Of a stretch of 64,000 bases of DNA, positions 11,696 to 19,941 are shown in pieces. The stretch spans positions 1 through 64,000 of the forward strand of contig NZ_FNVD01000004.1 in the NCBI RefSeq assembly GCF_900108275.1, read 5' to 3'. This DNA is from Jhaorihella thermophila. Its GTDB lineage: Bacteria > Pseudomonadota > Alphaproteobacteria > Rhodobacterales > Rhodobacteraceae. Every line of letters begins with the position of its first letter. Position 1 is the stretch's first letter. The position numbers and the translations under genes are program-made. The notes beneath the pieces were generated by a model. That model ran no database searches. It saw only the letters and a list, made by a program, of their open reading frames with translations, and was not told where the DNA came from.

Positions 11696-11825
11696 CCATA
11701 TCATCCCGACCTGGTCCGGGCGCAGGACTCGGCTCGGACGAAGCATCCTGACTTGACGCGTGGCCGGCGCGATGCGATGCCGGAATTATCGAACCCGCGG
11801 GTTTTGCCTTGGTTGGGAGACGCCG

Positions 11826-12482
11826 ATGCAGATGGCACCATCGTCGCCGCGCGGTCGCCGTCGGGCGGCCGGCACCGATCCGGCCAAGCGCGCACAGATC
11901 CTGACCGGCGCGGCCCGCGTGTTCATGCGCGACGGATATGAGACCGCCAATGTCGGCGCCATCGCGGCCGAAGCCGGCGTGTCCAAGGGCACGCTCTATG
12001 TCTATTTCGACGACAAGCTCGACCTGTTCGTCGCGGTCATCCATGCCATTCGCGACAAGTTCTTCGGCGAGCTCGAGGCCGAACTGGCCCGCCCCGGCCC
12101 CCTGCCCGACCGGCTGCGGCGCTTTGGCCGGCTTATGGTGCGGATCGTCACGTCCGACGACGTGATCCGAACCCATCGCGTGATGCTGGGCGCGCTGGAA
12201 AAGGCGCCCGAATTGGGCGCGGAATTCGCCGAGGGTATGGCCAAGGGGCAGTCGATCCTGTGCGCGGCACTGCAAGCGGCGATCGACACCGGCCAGTTGC
12301 GCATCGGGGACGTGGATCTGGCCTGCAACCAGTTCTTCGAACTCTGTCAGGCAGGGCTGTTCCGCAAGCGCCTGTTGGGAGTGATGGTCGATGAGCCATC
12401 CGGGGAAGAGATCGCCAGGCTGGTCGATTCGGCGGTGGACATGTTCCTGGACCACTACGGAACCCCTCGGTCCCGAGACTAA
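11826..12482 (+). CDS. TetR/AcrR family transcriptional regulator
   Basis: This is a 218-aa protein with an N-terminal HTH (ILTGAARVFMRDGYETANVGAIAAEAGVSKGTLYVYF, seen as GAARVFMRDGYE and AGVSKGTLYVYFDDK, about residues 22-65) and a C-terminal TetR_C-type ligand domain. ATG at 11826 follows GGGAG at a good distance; ATG at 11832 is a second option. A perfect inverted repeat upstream may be its operator. It probably regulates itself and perhaps the oxidase-SDR pair. Confidence 0.88.
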   Translation: MQMAPSSPRGRRRAAGTDPAKRAQILTGAARVFMRDGYETANVGAIAAEAGVSKGTLYVYFDDKLDLFVAVIHAIRDKFFGELEAELARPGPLPDRLRRFGRLMVRIVTSDDVIRTHRVMLGALEKAPELGAEFAEGMAKGQSILCAALQAAIDTGQLRIGDVDLACNQFFELCQAGLFRKRLLGVMVDEPSGEEIARLVDSAVDMFLDHYGTPRSRD

Positions 12483-12493
12483 CCCCGAGCCGC

Positions 12494-13177
12494 TCATGCG
12501 GTGATCACGACCTGGGCGACGGTGTCATCCACCGCCTGGCAGGCCGCCAGCACCCGCCCGGCCAGATGCGTTTCCACATAGGCGGCATGGAACCGGCTCG
12601 GGGCGATCAACGTCAGCCGCCCCCCTGCCCTTTCGCCGCGCTCCAGCGCGCGGATCCACGAACCATAGACCGATGGATCCTCGGCATGCAGCACCGCCTT
12701 TGCCAGCGCCCATTCGTCGCCCTTGCCGATGTCCGGAGGCGGCACTTCGCCGCGCACCGGCAGCGGCACCACGCGGCTGTCGGGTTCGGGCTGGCCCTTC
12801 ATGCGATATTCGAAATCCGGCCCGACCGCGGCCCAGATTCCGCGCGTGTCCTCAAGGATGCGGTCGATGTCGAGCCCGTATTCGCTGACCCGGCCCCGCG
12901 CGCCCTGCCGTTTGACGACAAGCCAACCCCAGCCGCGCAACTTGGCCATCTCGCGTTTGACGGTGCGCTCGTCCACGGACCACATCCGTGCAATCTCGCG
13001 CTGGCCGACGGCAAGTTCATCGCGCGCCCAGTTGTAGCGCGCGGTGACCAGCGTGATGAGGCGAAGCACGGTTTTCTGCGTCGCCTTGGGCTGAGACAAG
13101 GCAAACGCCCCCATAGCCGTGAGCAGGTCATACTTGCGCGCCGCCGCTCCGCGTCCTGTCAGTCTGGGGTTCAACAT
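12494..13177 (-). CDS. DnaA-like plasmid replication initiator
   Basis: This is a 227-aa protein. The middle part (about residues 45-100) has a winged-helix character (VGQREIARMWSVDERTVKREMAKLRGWGWL, seen as REIARMWSVDERTVKRE). The C-terminal 70 residues (WALAKAVLHAEDPSVYGSWIRAL then RLTLIAPSRFHAAYVETHL) resemble the DnaA N-terminal domain, which is the signature of the DnaA-like replicases of Rhodobacterales plasmids. It is divergent from parAB across a 520-base origin-like spacer, the usual layout of that module. There is no AAA+ domain, so it is not chromosomal DnaA. The ATG at 13177 gives the full domain set. Confidence 0.8.
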   Translation of the reverse strand: MLNPRLTGRGAAARKYDLLTAMGAFALSQPKATQKTVLRLITLVTARYNWARDELAVGQREIARMWSVDERTVKREMAKLRGWGWLVVKRQGARGRVSEYGLDIDRILEDTRGIWAAVGPDFEYRMKGQPEPDSRVVPLPVRGEVPPPDIGKGDEWALAKAVLHAEDPSVYGSWIRALERGERAGGRLTLIAPSRFHAAYVETHLAGRVLAACQAVDDTVAQVVITA

Positions 13178-13430
13178 GCCGCTCTCGTTTCCTTTCGACG
13201 CAATGAGAGATCCGGAGTATCCTTGATCCTCAATGCCCTGACTGCCTCGTCTGGCTCTGTCCGGCCAGTTTTCTGTTCGGGTTCGGCGAGAAAGCCAACG
13301 CTTTTCGTCCGATGAATTGAATTAGCGTCCTGCGGTTCGATTCTGTCAAGCACGGTGACGCGTCGAGGCGCGAAATTTCAATTCCAGAATGAATTGATCC
13401 CGGTTGTATTGGTATTGGGTGACACTCTGT

Positions 13431-13467
13431 ATGACCCCTAATGCGGCAGAAATGTCCCCTATTGAGG
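13431..13467 (+). repeat. pair of iteron-like direct repeats
   Basis: ATGACCCCTAATGCGG (13431) and ATGTCCCCTATTGAGG (13452) match at 13 of 16 positions and start 21 bases apart, two helical turns. A weaker third match (GTCCCATTATCGG) starts at 13486. This spacing suits repeated binding of the DnaA-like initiator. Confidence 0.45.
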
Positions 13468-13584
13468 TCTTTTCGCAGCGCATCCGTCCCATTATCGGGG
13501 AGCGGGTCGAAAAGTGGGGGCGTTCGTGGCGCTTGGCTGATGCTGAGCTTTGTCTCCGAGGAAAAAACGTTTAAAAACAATGCT

Positions 13585-13598
13585 GTCCCCGTGGGGAC
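13585..13598. promoter_or_regulatory. parS-like palindrome, copy 1
   Basis: GTCCCCGTGGGGAC is a 14-base near-perfect palindrome about 100 bases before parA. The same core recurs within parA and just after parB. Shared symmetric sites clustered on a parAB locus are the hallmark of ParB centromere sites. Confidence 0.6.
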
Positions 13599-13701
13599 GC
13601 TGGTCGGTTGTCGCAGTAAAATTCGCCTTTGCCTTCTTTTGGCTTTCCGCGTAAATCTGAGTTGAGCAGGAATTTACGTTGGAACGGAGGCAGGCCGAAT
13701 C

Positions 13702-15033
13702 ATGTTCGATCACCGCGACCTGGCGCAACTTCAGGCCCAATCGCTGAAAATGCAGGGCTGGATTCGCCGACAGACATTCTCGCCGGAGATGGAGAAAACG
13801 CTTCGCCGGTTCTCGAGCTGGGAACTGGCCGAGCTGATCCTGAAGGTGAACCAATCGACCCTGCGGGGACGGCTTGCCGCCGATCCCACGCTGCCCCAGG
13901 GCACGGTCGAGGAGGACGGGCGTCAGCGCTGGTATACGCTGGACGAGATCAACGAGATCCGCCGGCGGCTGAAGATCAACCGCCGTTCGTTGATGCCCTA
14001 TCGGCCGGCGGGCAAGCGTGCGATCCGTGCCGCGATCGCCAATTTCAAGGGGGGTGCGGGCAAGTCCACCGTGGCGCTGCACTTCGCCCATGCCGCCGCG
14101 CTCGAGGGGTATCGCGTGCTGGCAGTGGATTTCGATCCGCAGGCGACGCTCAGCCATTCGATGGGGCTGACCGACGTGGACGAGGAGTTCACCGTCTGGG
14201 GCATCATGGCGCGGGACCTGATAGCCGAGACTGAAAGGATGAACGACGCGATCTCCGGTGCGGAAAGTGGTGCCGCCCTGCCCCGCCGGCGTCTGCCCGA
14301 ATCCATCACGGGCATGGGTCTGGACGGGTTGCGCAACTCCGATTTCATCAAGCCGACCAGTTGGCCAACGATCGACCTGATCCCATCCTGCGCCAACGCG
14401 GCCTTTGTCGAATTCGCCAGCGCGCAATACCGGCACCTGAACCCGGAATGGTCCTTCTTTGCCGCTGTGTCGCGTTTCCTGGACGGGCTGTCGGACGACG
14501 CCTATGACATCGTGATCTTCGATTGCCCGCCGGCGATCGGCTATCAGTCAATGAATGCGGTCTTTGCGGCGGACGTGCTGTATATCCCGTCCGGGCCCGG
14601 CTATTGGGAATACGATTCCACTACGTCCTTCATCGGGCAGCTGTCCGAGGCGCTGGAAGATCTGGCGCGGTTTTCGTCCACTGTCCCCGCGGGGACAATG
14701 CGGTTGCCCAAGGCGTTCCACGACATCCGGTTCCTGCTGACCCGGTTCGAGCCGTCGAACGATCTGCACCGCGCGATGCAGTCAGCCTTTGGCAAGGTTT
14801 TTGGCGACAGGGTGACGCAACACCCGATCGAGATGACCCGCGCGGTCGAACAGTCCGGGCGGTTCCTCAGCTCGATCTACGAAATCGACTATCGCGACAT
14901 GACGCGGGAAACCTGGCGGCGGGCGCGGGCGTCCTTTGATCGCGCGTACGAGGAGTTTCGCGACAACCTGATCGCCGCGTGGGACAAGCTGGACGAAGAG
15001 CGGCCCGCGACGCTGGAGCTTGAGGCCGGATGA
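13702..15033 (+). CDS. parA: ParA partition ATPase
   Basis: This is a 443-aa plasmid-type ParA. Residues about 1-105 hold a DNA-binding region (a winged-helix or MerR-like segment around GRLAADPTLPQGTVEEDGR, followed by RWYTLDEINEIRRRL). The ATPase core starts at 110 with the deviant Walker A KGGAGKST (116-123), the switch-I aspartate in VDFDPQATLSHS and Walker B VIFDCPPAIG. The size and N-terminal HTH are those of type Ia ParA, which also represses its own promoter. CGGAGG precedes the ATG. A parS-like palindrome lies inside the gene. The stop overlaps an in-frame parB start codon. Confidence 0.93.
   Translation: MFDHRDLAQLQAQSLKMQGWIRRQTFSPEMEKTLRRFSSWELAELILKVNQSTLRGRLAADPTLPQGTVEEDGRQRWYTLDEINEIRRRLKINRRSLMPYRPAGKRAIRAAIANFKGGAGKSTVALHFAHAAALEGYRVLAVDFDPQATLSHSMGLTDVDEEFTVWGIMARDLIAETERMNDAISGAESGAALPRRRLPESITGMGLDGLRNSDFIKPTSWPTIDLIPSCANAAFVEFASAQYRHLNPEWSFFAAVSRFLDGLSDDAYDIVIFDCPPAIGYQSMNAVFAADVLYIPSGPGYWEYDSTTSFIGQLSEALEDLARFSSTVPAGTMRLPKAFHDIRFLLTRFEPSNDLHRAMQSAFGKVFGDRVTQHPIEMTRAVEQSGRFLSSIYEIDYRDMTRETWRRARASFDRAYEEFRDNLIAAWDKLDEERPATLELEAG
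14682..14697. promoter_or_regulatory. parS-like palindrome, copy 2 (inside parA)
   Basis: TGTCCCCGCGGGGACA is a perfect 16-base palindrome within the parA coding sequence. The preserved symmetry inside a gene is unusual and supports a role as a protein-binding site. Confidence 0.6.
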
Positions 15034-15047
15034 AAAGGGCAGGGGAC

Positions 15048-16127
15048 ATGAGCAAGAGACGCATTTTCGATATCGACTTTCCCGAGGACGTGCCCGAGAG
15101 CGCACCCGCGGGCGAGCCGCCGCGCGAGCACCGGCGCGGGCCGATGGCCGCGGCGATCACCGAGAACGCCGAGGCGCTGCGCGCGCGGCAGGAGGCCGAA
15201 GCGCGGATTCGCGCGGAGAACGATCGGCTGGCGCATGAGCATGTCCGGCTGAAGAAGGCGGGGCTGATCACCGATCTGGTTCCGATCGACGCGATCCGCA
15301 CCGACAAACTGACCCGCGACCGCAAGCCGGGGCGTGATACGGACCTGGACGAGCTGAAGGCCTCGATCCGCGAGGTGGGCTTGTCGAACCCGATCCGCGT
15401 CGAAGCGGACGGGCAGGGCGGCTATGAGCTGATCCAGGGTTATCGCCGCCTGACCGCGTATCGCGAGCTTTACGAGGAAACGGGCGAAGACCGCTTTGCC
15501 ACGATTCCGGCCGGGCTGGTGGCGCATGGCGAGGCGCTTGAGACGCTGTATCGGCGGATGGTGGACGAAAACCTGGTGCGCCGGGACGTGTCCTTTGCCG
15601 AAATGGCGCAGCTCGTGCTGGCCTATGCCCGGGATCCCGAAACCAAGGCGGAAACCGTTGACGAGGCGCTGACGGCGCTGTTCGGATCAGCGTCCCGGCA
15701 AAAGCGCAGCTATATCCGGCATTTCGTGACCGTGATCGAGGCGCTGGGGTCGCATCTGAAGTTCCCCGAGGCGATCCCGCGCGCACTGGGGTTGCAGCTT
15801 GAGAAACGGATCAGCCACGAACCGGGCGCAGCGGCGCGGATCCGGGCGGCGCTGACAGCAAGTTTTGCGGCGACGGCCGAGGCGGAGCTGGAGGTGCTGA
15901 AGGCGCAGGCGCAGCCGCCGCGCGCACCGGCGCCTGCATCGCCCAGGCCGACGGCGCGCCCCACCGGCAAGACGACATTTCGGCAGCAGGTTCGGGGCGG
16001 GTCGGTGCGGTGTCTGGCCGCTGAGGGCCGGATAGAGATGCGGACGGATCGTGATTTTTCGGCGGTCGAGCGCCAGCGGCTCGAGGCTGCGGTGGCGGCT
16101 TTCTTTCGGACGCTGGACGAGGCCTGA
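15048..16127 (+). CDS. parB: ParB partition protein
   Basis: This is a 359-aa centromere-binding protein. The ParB N-terminal domain has NPIRVE and GYELIQGYRRLTAYRELYEE (split as GYELIQGYRRL and TAYRELYEE, near residues 125-145), with the CTP-binding/arginine region, followed by a helix-turn-helix (RRDVSFAEMAQLVLAYA). The C-terminus holds the dimer region. ATG at 15048 (MSKRRIFDIDFPED) has AGGGGAC at ideal spacing; ATG at 15030, which overlaps the parA stop as ATGA, adds six residues and is also possible. It should bind the GTCCCC palindromes around it. Confidence 0.92.
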   Translation: MSKRRIFDIDFPEDVPESAPAGEPPREHRRGPMAAAITENAEALRARQEAEARIRAENDRLAHEHVRLKKAGLITDLVPIDAIRTDKLTRDRKPGRDTDLDELKASIREVGLSNPIRVEADGQGGYELIQGYRRLTAYRELYEETGEDRFATIPAGLVAHGEALETLYRRMVDENLVRRDVSFAEMAQLVLAYARDPETKAETVDEALTALFGSASRQKRSYIRHFVTVIEALGSHLKFPEAIPRALGLQLEKRISHEPGAAARIRAALTASFAATAEAELEVLKAQAQPPRAPAPASPRPTARPTGKTTFRQQVRGGSVRCLAAEGRIEMRTDRDFSAVERQRLEAAVAAFFRTLDEA

Positions 16128-16145
16128 AAAACTTTTGAAAATCAA

Positions 16146-16167
16146 CCCTGTCCCCGCGGGGACAGGG
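16146..16167. promoter_or_regulatory. parS-like palindrome, copy 3 (22-base perfect palindrome)
   Basis: The half-site CCCTGTCCCCG is followed by its exact reverse complement, giving 22 symmetric bases just after the parB stop. The core matches copies 1 and 2. It could also act as a hairpin at the end of the parAB transcript, but it is followed by a G run and not a T run. Confidence 0.62.
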
Positions 16168-16189
16168 GGGTGGCGGTCATGAGATCTGG

Positions 16190-16265
16190 TGGTGCCGGCA
16201 GAGGGACTCGAACCCCCGACCCCGAGATTACAAATCACGTGCTCTACCAGCTGAGCTATACCGGC
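16190..16265 (-). tRNA. tRNA-Thr (anticodon TGT)
   Basis: The minus strand folds as a 76-base tRNA with encoded CCA (16190-16192). Acceptor GCCGGTA pairs with TGCCGGC, the D arm reads AGCTCAGCTGGTAGAGC, the anticodon loop is TTTGTAA (anticodon UGU, reading ACA), and the T arm is GGGTTCGAGTCCC. Discriminator A fits threonine. It sits 23 bases after the last parS-like palindrome, so a core tRNA gene adjoins the plasmid-type partition locus. Confidence 0.95.
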
Positions 16266-16445
16266 ATGACGCTGACGGTTTAGTCCAGCCGCCGCAGAAG
16301 CGCAATCGGGTTGTCGCATGATGTAGCGCCTGAGGCACTTGGTTTGACCGGCTCGGGAAGTGATTTGATTGATGGGCGGGGGCAGCATGCCACACCCGTC
16401 GCATGTCCCGTCCCTGCGGGTCAATTTGGTGCAAAATGCAATTTT

Positions 16446-16464
16446 CGATAAGTTCATCTTATCG
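16446..16464. promoter_or_regulatory. inverted repeat next to a TTGACA box
   Basis: CGATAAG-ttcat-CTTATCG has perfect seven-base arms and is followed four bases later by TTGACA (16468-16473). This looks like an operator at a promoter in the spacer after tRNA-Thr. What it would control is unclear: the nearest downstream reading frame is a broken nitrate-transporter remnant, then the amino-acid importer. The remaining spacer (16266-16689) shows no gene. Confidence 0.4.
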
Positions 16465-16689
16465 TGATTGACAGGGCAAACTCATTGGTGGCGAAGTGGT
16501 GCGCAAAACTACAGAATAATGCACGTTATAGTAAGAGAGGCGCTAATTGAGCGCCGAAACCGGAGATCGAGCCGTCATGAAAGACGCCAGAACATGAATC
16601 GCGGAAGTTCGCTGACGAAACGATTTCCGCGAAGGTGATGGCGGAAGCGGCGTGCAGAGGGACGACAAACCGGACCTCCTGTCGCAAAG

Positions 16690-16839
16690 ATGCCTGAGGA
16701 GGCGGTCCGCATTACCGCCACGTTCGCCGAGAAATATCCCAACACAGTGTTGGCCATCGTCAAGGTGCTGAGCCGCGCCGCCACCTGGCGTGACCAGAAC
16801 GATAACGCCAACTGGTCCGGGCGTCTTCGGTTCTGCTGA
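16690..16839 (+). pseudogene. fragment of a nitrate/bicarbonate ABC substrate-binding protein (NrtA-like)
   Basis: A 49-aa frame reads MPEEAVRITATFAEKYPNTV then LAIVKVLSRAATWRDQNDNAN. It resembles an internal helix pair of NrtA/CmpA proteins (FAEKNPKTV, then KALIRA-WLD). Nothing of the rest of the 400-residue family is present on either side, and it lacks a signal peptide, so it is a remnant. It suggests that a nitrate-assimilation transporter was lost here. Confidence 0.5.
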
Positions 16840-16944
16840 CATCAAACGGGGTTTCGCGGCGCGATGCAAAAGTCGCTTGCCAATCGGATCCAATTTCCAA
16901 TTTGCAACCCTCGACACCACATTGCCACGAAAGGGAGGACAGCG

Positions 16945-17718
16945 ATGAAACGGATACTCTTGGCCGCCGCCATCAGCCTGGCGGGATCCGTGACGGCACT
17001 TGCCGACACGCTTGACGACGTCATCGACCGCAGCACCCTGCGCTGTGGGGTGGTGCTCGATTTTCCGCCGATCGGCTTTCGCGACCAGAACAACGAACCC
17101 ACCGGCTTTGACGTCGAATACTGCAAGGATCTGGCCGCCGCGCTCGACGTCGAGGTCGAGATCATCCCCGTCACCTGGGCCGAGCGGCTGCCGCTGATCG
17201 TCACCGGCCGCGGCGACGTGGTGTTCGGCGCCACATCGGACACGCTGGAACGGGCCAAGACGGTCGGCTTCTCGATCCCCTACGCGGTCTATTTCGCCCA
17301 GATGGTGGTCAACAAGAACAGCGGCATCACCTCGTTCGAGGATTTGCGAGGCAAGAAGATCGCCGCTGCCGTCGGCACCGTGCCCGAGCAGGAATGGCTC
17401 AAGATCGCCAAGCAGTGGGGCGAGGAGGGCAACTATCAGGGCTACCAGTCCGAAAATGAGGTATTCCTCGCCGTGGCCCAGGGCAAAGCCGATGCCGGCA
17501 TCACCACGAACACCGCCGTGCCCGCTGTGGTGGCAAAGTTCGACACGCTGGAGACCGGCCCGCGCATGCCCTGGCAGGCGGACTATACCTCGGTGGTGGG
17601 GCCGCGCCACGACGTAACCTGGCTGAACTACCTCAACCTCTTTGTCAGCCGTCAGGTGCGATCGGGCCGCTACGCGGAGTTGTGGCGGAAATATGTGGGG
17701 GCGATGCACCCGACCTGA
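16945..17718 (+). CDS. polar amino-acid ABC transporter, periplasmic binding protein
   Basis: This is a 257-aa family-3 solute-binding protein. Its signal peptide MKRILLAAAISLAGSVTALA ends near residue 20. The mature part opens with the SBP_bac_3 pattern LRCGVVLDFPPIGFRD and has the YCKDLAAAL and GRGDVVFGATSDTLERA blocks; the latter forms the amino-acid pocket. GGGAGG precedes the ATG. Two permeases and an ATPase follow, then the hydroxyproline operon. I infer that it imports hydroxyproline or proline-like amino acids, but the ligand is not proven. Confidence 0.9.
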   Translation: MKRILLAAAISLAGSVTALADTLDDVIDRSTLRCGVVLDFPPIGFRDQNNEPTGFDVEYCKDLAAALDVEVEIIPVTWAERLPLIVTGRGDVVFGATSDTLERAKTVGFSIPYAVYFAQMVVNKNSGITSFEDLRGKKIAAAVGTVPEQEWLKIAKQWGEEGNYQGYQSENEVFLAVAQGKADAGITTNTAVPAVVAKFDTLETGPRMPWQADYTSVVGPRHDVTWLNYLNLFVSRQVRSGRYAELWRKYVGAMHPT

Positions 17719-17837
17719 CCGTGCCCGGCGTCTACTACTGAGCCCCGACAAGCTGCGTGCCGAGCGGCGCGCCTGCCGCCGCCGCCCCCACTCACACGCG
17801 CTCGGGGGGCGGTGGTCCACCGCAACAGGGTTTCCCC

Positions 17838-18518
17838 ATGAACTCCAATTTTCATTGGCGCCCGGTGCTGCGCGCCCTGCCGGATCTGATCCAGGCCGCG
17901 TTCGTCACGCTCGAAGTCGCGGCGCTGTCGATGCTGATCGGTGTGGTGCTGGGTCTCGCGCTGGCCATGGCGCGCGATTTCACCGCGCCTGCCGCCGCTC
18001 CCGCGCGCTGGCTCGCCGTCGCCTGGGTGGCGCTGGCGCGTAACACCCCGGCGCTGTTCCAGCTCTATTTCTTCGGCTTCGGGCTCGGCGCCTGGGGGAT
18101 CAACATGTCGCCGCTGGCCATTGTGCTCGCCGGGCTGAGCTTCAACAACGCGGGCTATCTGGCTGAAACCTTCCGCGGCGGCTTTCGCGCCGTGCCGGCG
18201 GCGCAGATGCGCGCCGCGCTCAGCCTCGGCATGACGCGGATGCAGGCGATGACGCGCATCGTCGTGCCGCAGGTGCTGCGCGCGGTGTGGCATCCGCTCA
18301 CCAACCAGATGGTCTGGGCTGTGCTGATGAGTTCCTTGGGCATGCTGGTGGGGCTGCACGAGCTGGCCGGCGAAACCCAGGCCCAAGCTTCGCGCACCTT
18401 CCGCATCTTCGAATATTTTGCGGTCGCGGCGGTGATCTACTACGTGGTCGTCAAGCTTCTGGTGCTGGGCGCGCGGCTGATGGCCTGGCGTCTGTTCCGC
18501 GGATGGAGCCCGGCATGA
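17838..18518 (+). CDS. amino-acid ABC transporter permease 1
   Basis: This is a 226-aa HisM/HisQ-type inner-membrane protein with about five transmembrane helices. The family motif VAWVALARNTPALFQLYF (residues about 60-77) is present, and the EAA cytoplasmic loop that contacts the ATPase reads ETFRGGFRAVPAAQ then ALSLGMTRMQAM. It starts 119 bases after the binding protein and overlaps the next permease by four bases (ATGA). Confidence 0.9.
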   Translation: MNSNFHWRPVLRALPDLIQAAFVTLEVAALSMLIGVVLGLALAMARDFTAPAAAPARWLAVAWVALARNTPALFQLYFFGFGLGAWGINMSPLAIVLAGLSFNNAGYLAETFRGGFRAVPAAQMRAALSLGMTRMQAMTRIVVPQVLRAVWHPLTNQMVWAVLMSSLGMLVGLHELAGETQAQASRTFRIFEYFAVAAVIYYVVVKLLVLGARLMAWRLFRGWSPA

Positions 18519-19174
18519 GCAACACCGTTACCTATTTCACGGGCTTCCGCGGCGCCGACCTGCTGTTTCTCGCCGAAGCCGCCTGGGGCACGCTCAAGCT
18601 CTCGGCGTTGTCCATCGCTGTCGGCACGGCGCTTGGCGTGGGCCTGGGCTGGATGCTGGCCGAACTGCGCGCCACGCGACCAATCCTTGTGCCGCTGCTG
18701 GATGTCTTCCGCTCGGTGCCGCTGATCATCCAGCTGGTGCTGTTCTTCAACTTCGTGCCGATGATCGGGCTGGGGCTTTCGCCCTTTGCCGCCGGCTGTG
18801 TGGTGCTGTCGGCCTATGCCGCGGCGCTGGTGGCGCAGGTGGCGCGGGCAGGCATCGAATCCGTGGGCAGGCCGCTCAGGCGCGCGGCGCGTTCGCTGGG
18901 GATGAGCTACGGTCAGGCGATGCGCCACGTGGTTCTGCCGATGGGGCTGCGCACGGTGTTTCCCGCATGGGTGGGGATCGTGCTGGGCGTGATGAAGGAC
19001 AGCTCGCTGGTGTCGGTGCTGGGCTATGTGGAGCTTTTGCGCGCCAGCCAGATCCTCATCACCCGCACCCAAGAGGCCCTGTTCGTGCTTGGGGTGGCCG
19101 GCGCCTTCTATTTCCTCCTCTCCTGGCCGGTCTCCTGGTGGGCGGCCCGCCATGAAAAACGGTGGCAGCAATGA
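18515..19174 (+). CDS. amino-acid ABC transporter permease 2
   Basis: This is a 219-aa HisM/HisQ-type permease, partner of the preceding gene in a heterodimeric channel. It shows the [18 protein letters not shown] motif and the EAA-like loop [22 protein letters not shown] (seen as [14 protein letters not shown]). About five hydrophobic helices are visible. The end overlaps the ATPase start by four bases, so all transport genes are translationally coupled. Confidence 0.9.
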   Translation: MSNTVTYFTGFRGADLLFLAEAAWGTLKLSALSIAVGTALGVGLGWMLAELRATRPILVPLLDVFRSVPLIIQLVLFFNFVPMIGLGLSPFAAGCVVLSAYAAALVAQVARAGIESVGRPLRRAARSLGMSYGQAMRHVVLPMGLRTVFPAWVGIVLGVMKDSSLVSVLGYVELLRASQILITRTQEALFVLGVAGAFYFLLSWPVSWWAARHEKRWQQ

Positions 19175-19893
19175 TCCAGATCGAAAACCTGCACAAGAAG
19201 TTCGGCGCGCTCGAAGTGCTGCGCGGCATCGACCTCGCCGTCAACAAGGGCGAAGTGCTCAGCATCATCGGCGCCTCGGGCTCGGGCAAGTCCACGCTGC
19301 TTTATTGCATCAACGGGCTCGAACCGATCTCGGAGGGCCGGGTCCTGGTCGATGGCGTCGATGTTCACGCGCGCGGCACCGACCTCAACCGGCTGCGACA
19401 AAGGCTCGGGATGGTGTTCCAGCAATGGAACAGTTTTCCACATCTGACCGTGCTCGAAAACGTGGCGCTGGCGCCGCGCATCGTGCGCGGCCTGCCGCGG
19501 GCAAAGGCCGAAGAGGTGGCGCGCCGTCAGCTCGAACATGTGGGGCTGGGCGACAAGCTGGCGCAATACCCCGCCGCATTGTCGGGCGGTCAGCAGCAGC
19601 GGCTGGCCATCGCCCGCGCGCTGGCCATGGAGCCCGAATACATGCTGTTCGACGAGGCCACCTCGGCGCTCGACCCCGAGCTTGTGGGCGAGGTGCTCGA
19701 CACCATGCGGATGCTGGCCGCCGAGGGGATGACCATGATCTGCGTCACCCACGAGATGGGCTTTGCCCGCGAGGTCTCGGACCGCGTCGCCTTCTTTCAC
19801 CAAGGGCGGATCGAAGAAATCGGCCGCCCCGAGGAGATGTTCGGAAAGCCCCGGTCGCCGAAGCTGAAGCGCTTTCTCGCGAAAGTGCTCTGA
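19171..19893 (+). CDS. amino-acid ABC transporter ATPase
   Basis: This is a 240-aa GlnQ/HisP-type ATPase with Walker [11 protein letters not shown]-loop [10 protein letters not shown], signature LSGGQQQRL, Walker [12 protein letters not shown] and switch histidine CVTHEM. ATG at 19171 ([12 protein letters not shown]) is chosen over an in-frame GTG at 19162. It powers the importer encoded just upstream. Confidence 0.95.
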   Translation: MIQIENLHKKFGALEVLRGIDLAVNKGEVLSIIGASGSGKSTLLYCINGLEPISEGRVLVDGVDVHARGTDLNRLRQRLGMVFQQWNSFPHLTVLENVALAPRIVRGLPRAKAEEVARRQLEHVGLGDKLAQYPAALSGGQQQRLAIARALAMEPEYMLFDEATSALDPELVGEVLDTMRMLAAEGMTMICVTHEMGFAREVSDRVAFFHQGRIEEIGRPEEMFGKPRSPKLKRFLAKVL

Positions 19894-19941
19894 AGCCGGC
19901 CCGCAATCCAATCAATCGATCGAGACAGGAAAGGAATCGCC

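Larger units (their letters stand above)
13178..13701. other. origin-like spacer between rep and parA
   Basis: This stretch of about 520 bases has no gene and is more AT-rich than its surroundings. It holds AT-rich patches (GAATTGAATTAG, GAAATTTCAATTCC, GTTTAAAAACAA), two copies of ATGAATTGA at about 13311 and 13389, a pair of 16-base iteron-like repeats and one centromere-like palindrome. The divergent rep and parA promoters must also lie here. I infer that it contains the replication origin; no unwinding or replication can be shown from sequence alone. Confidence 0.55.

Noticed and set aside
16146-16167. 22-base palindrome as an intrinsic terminator of parAB
   Set aside because: It is followed by a G run without T tract, and its core recurs upstream of and within parA, which favours a ParB site.
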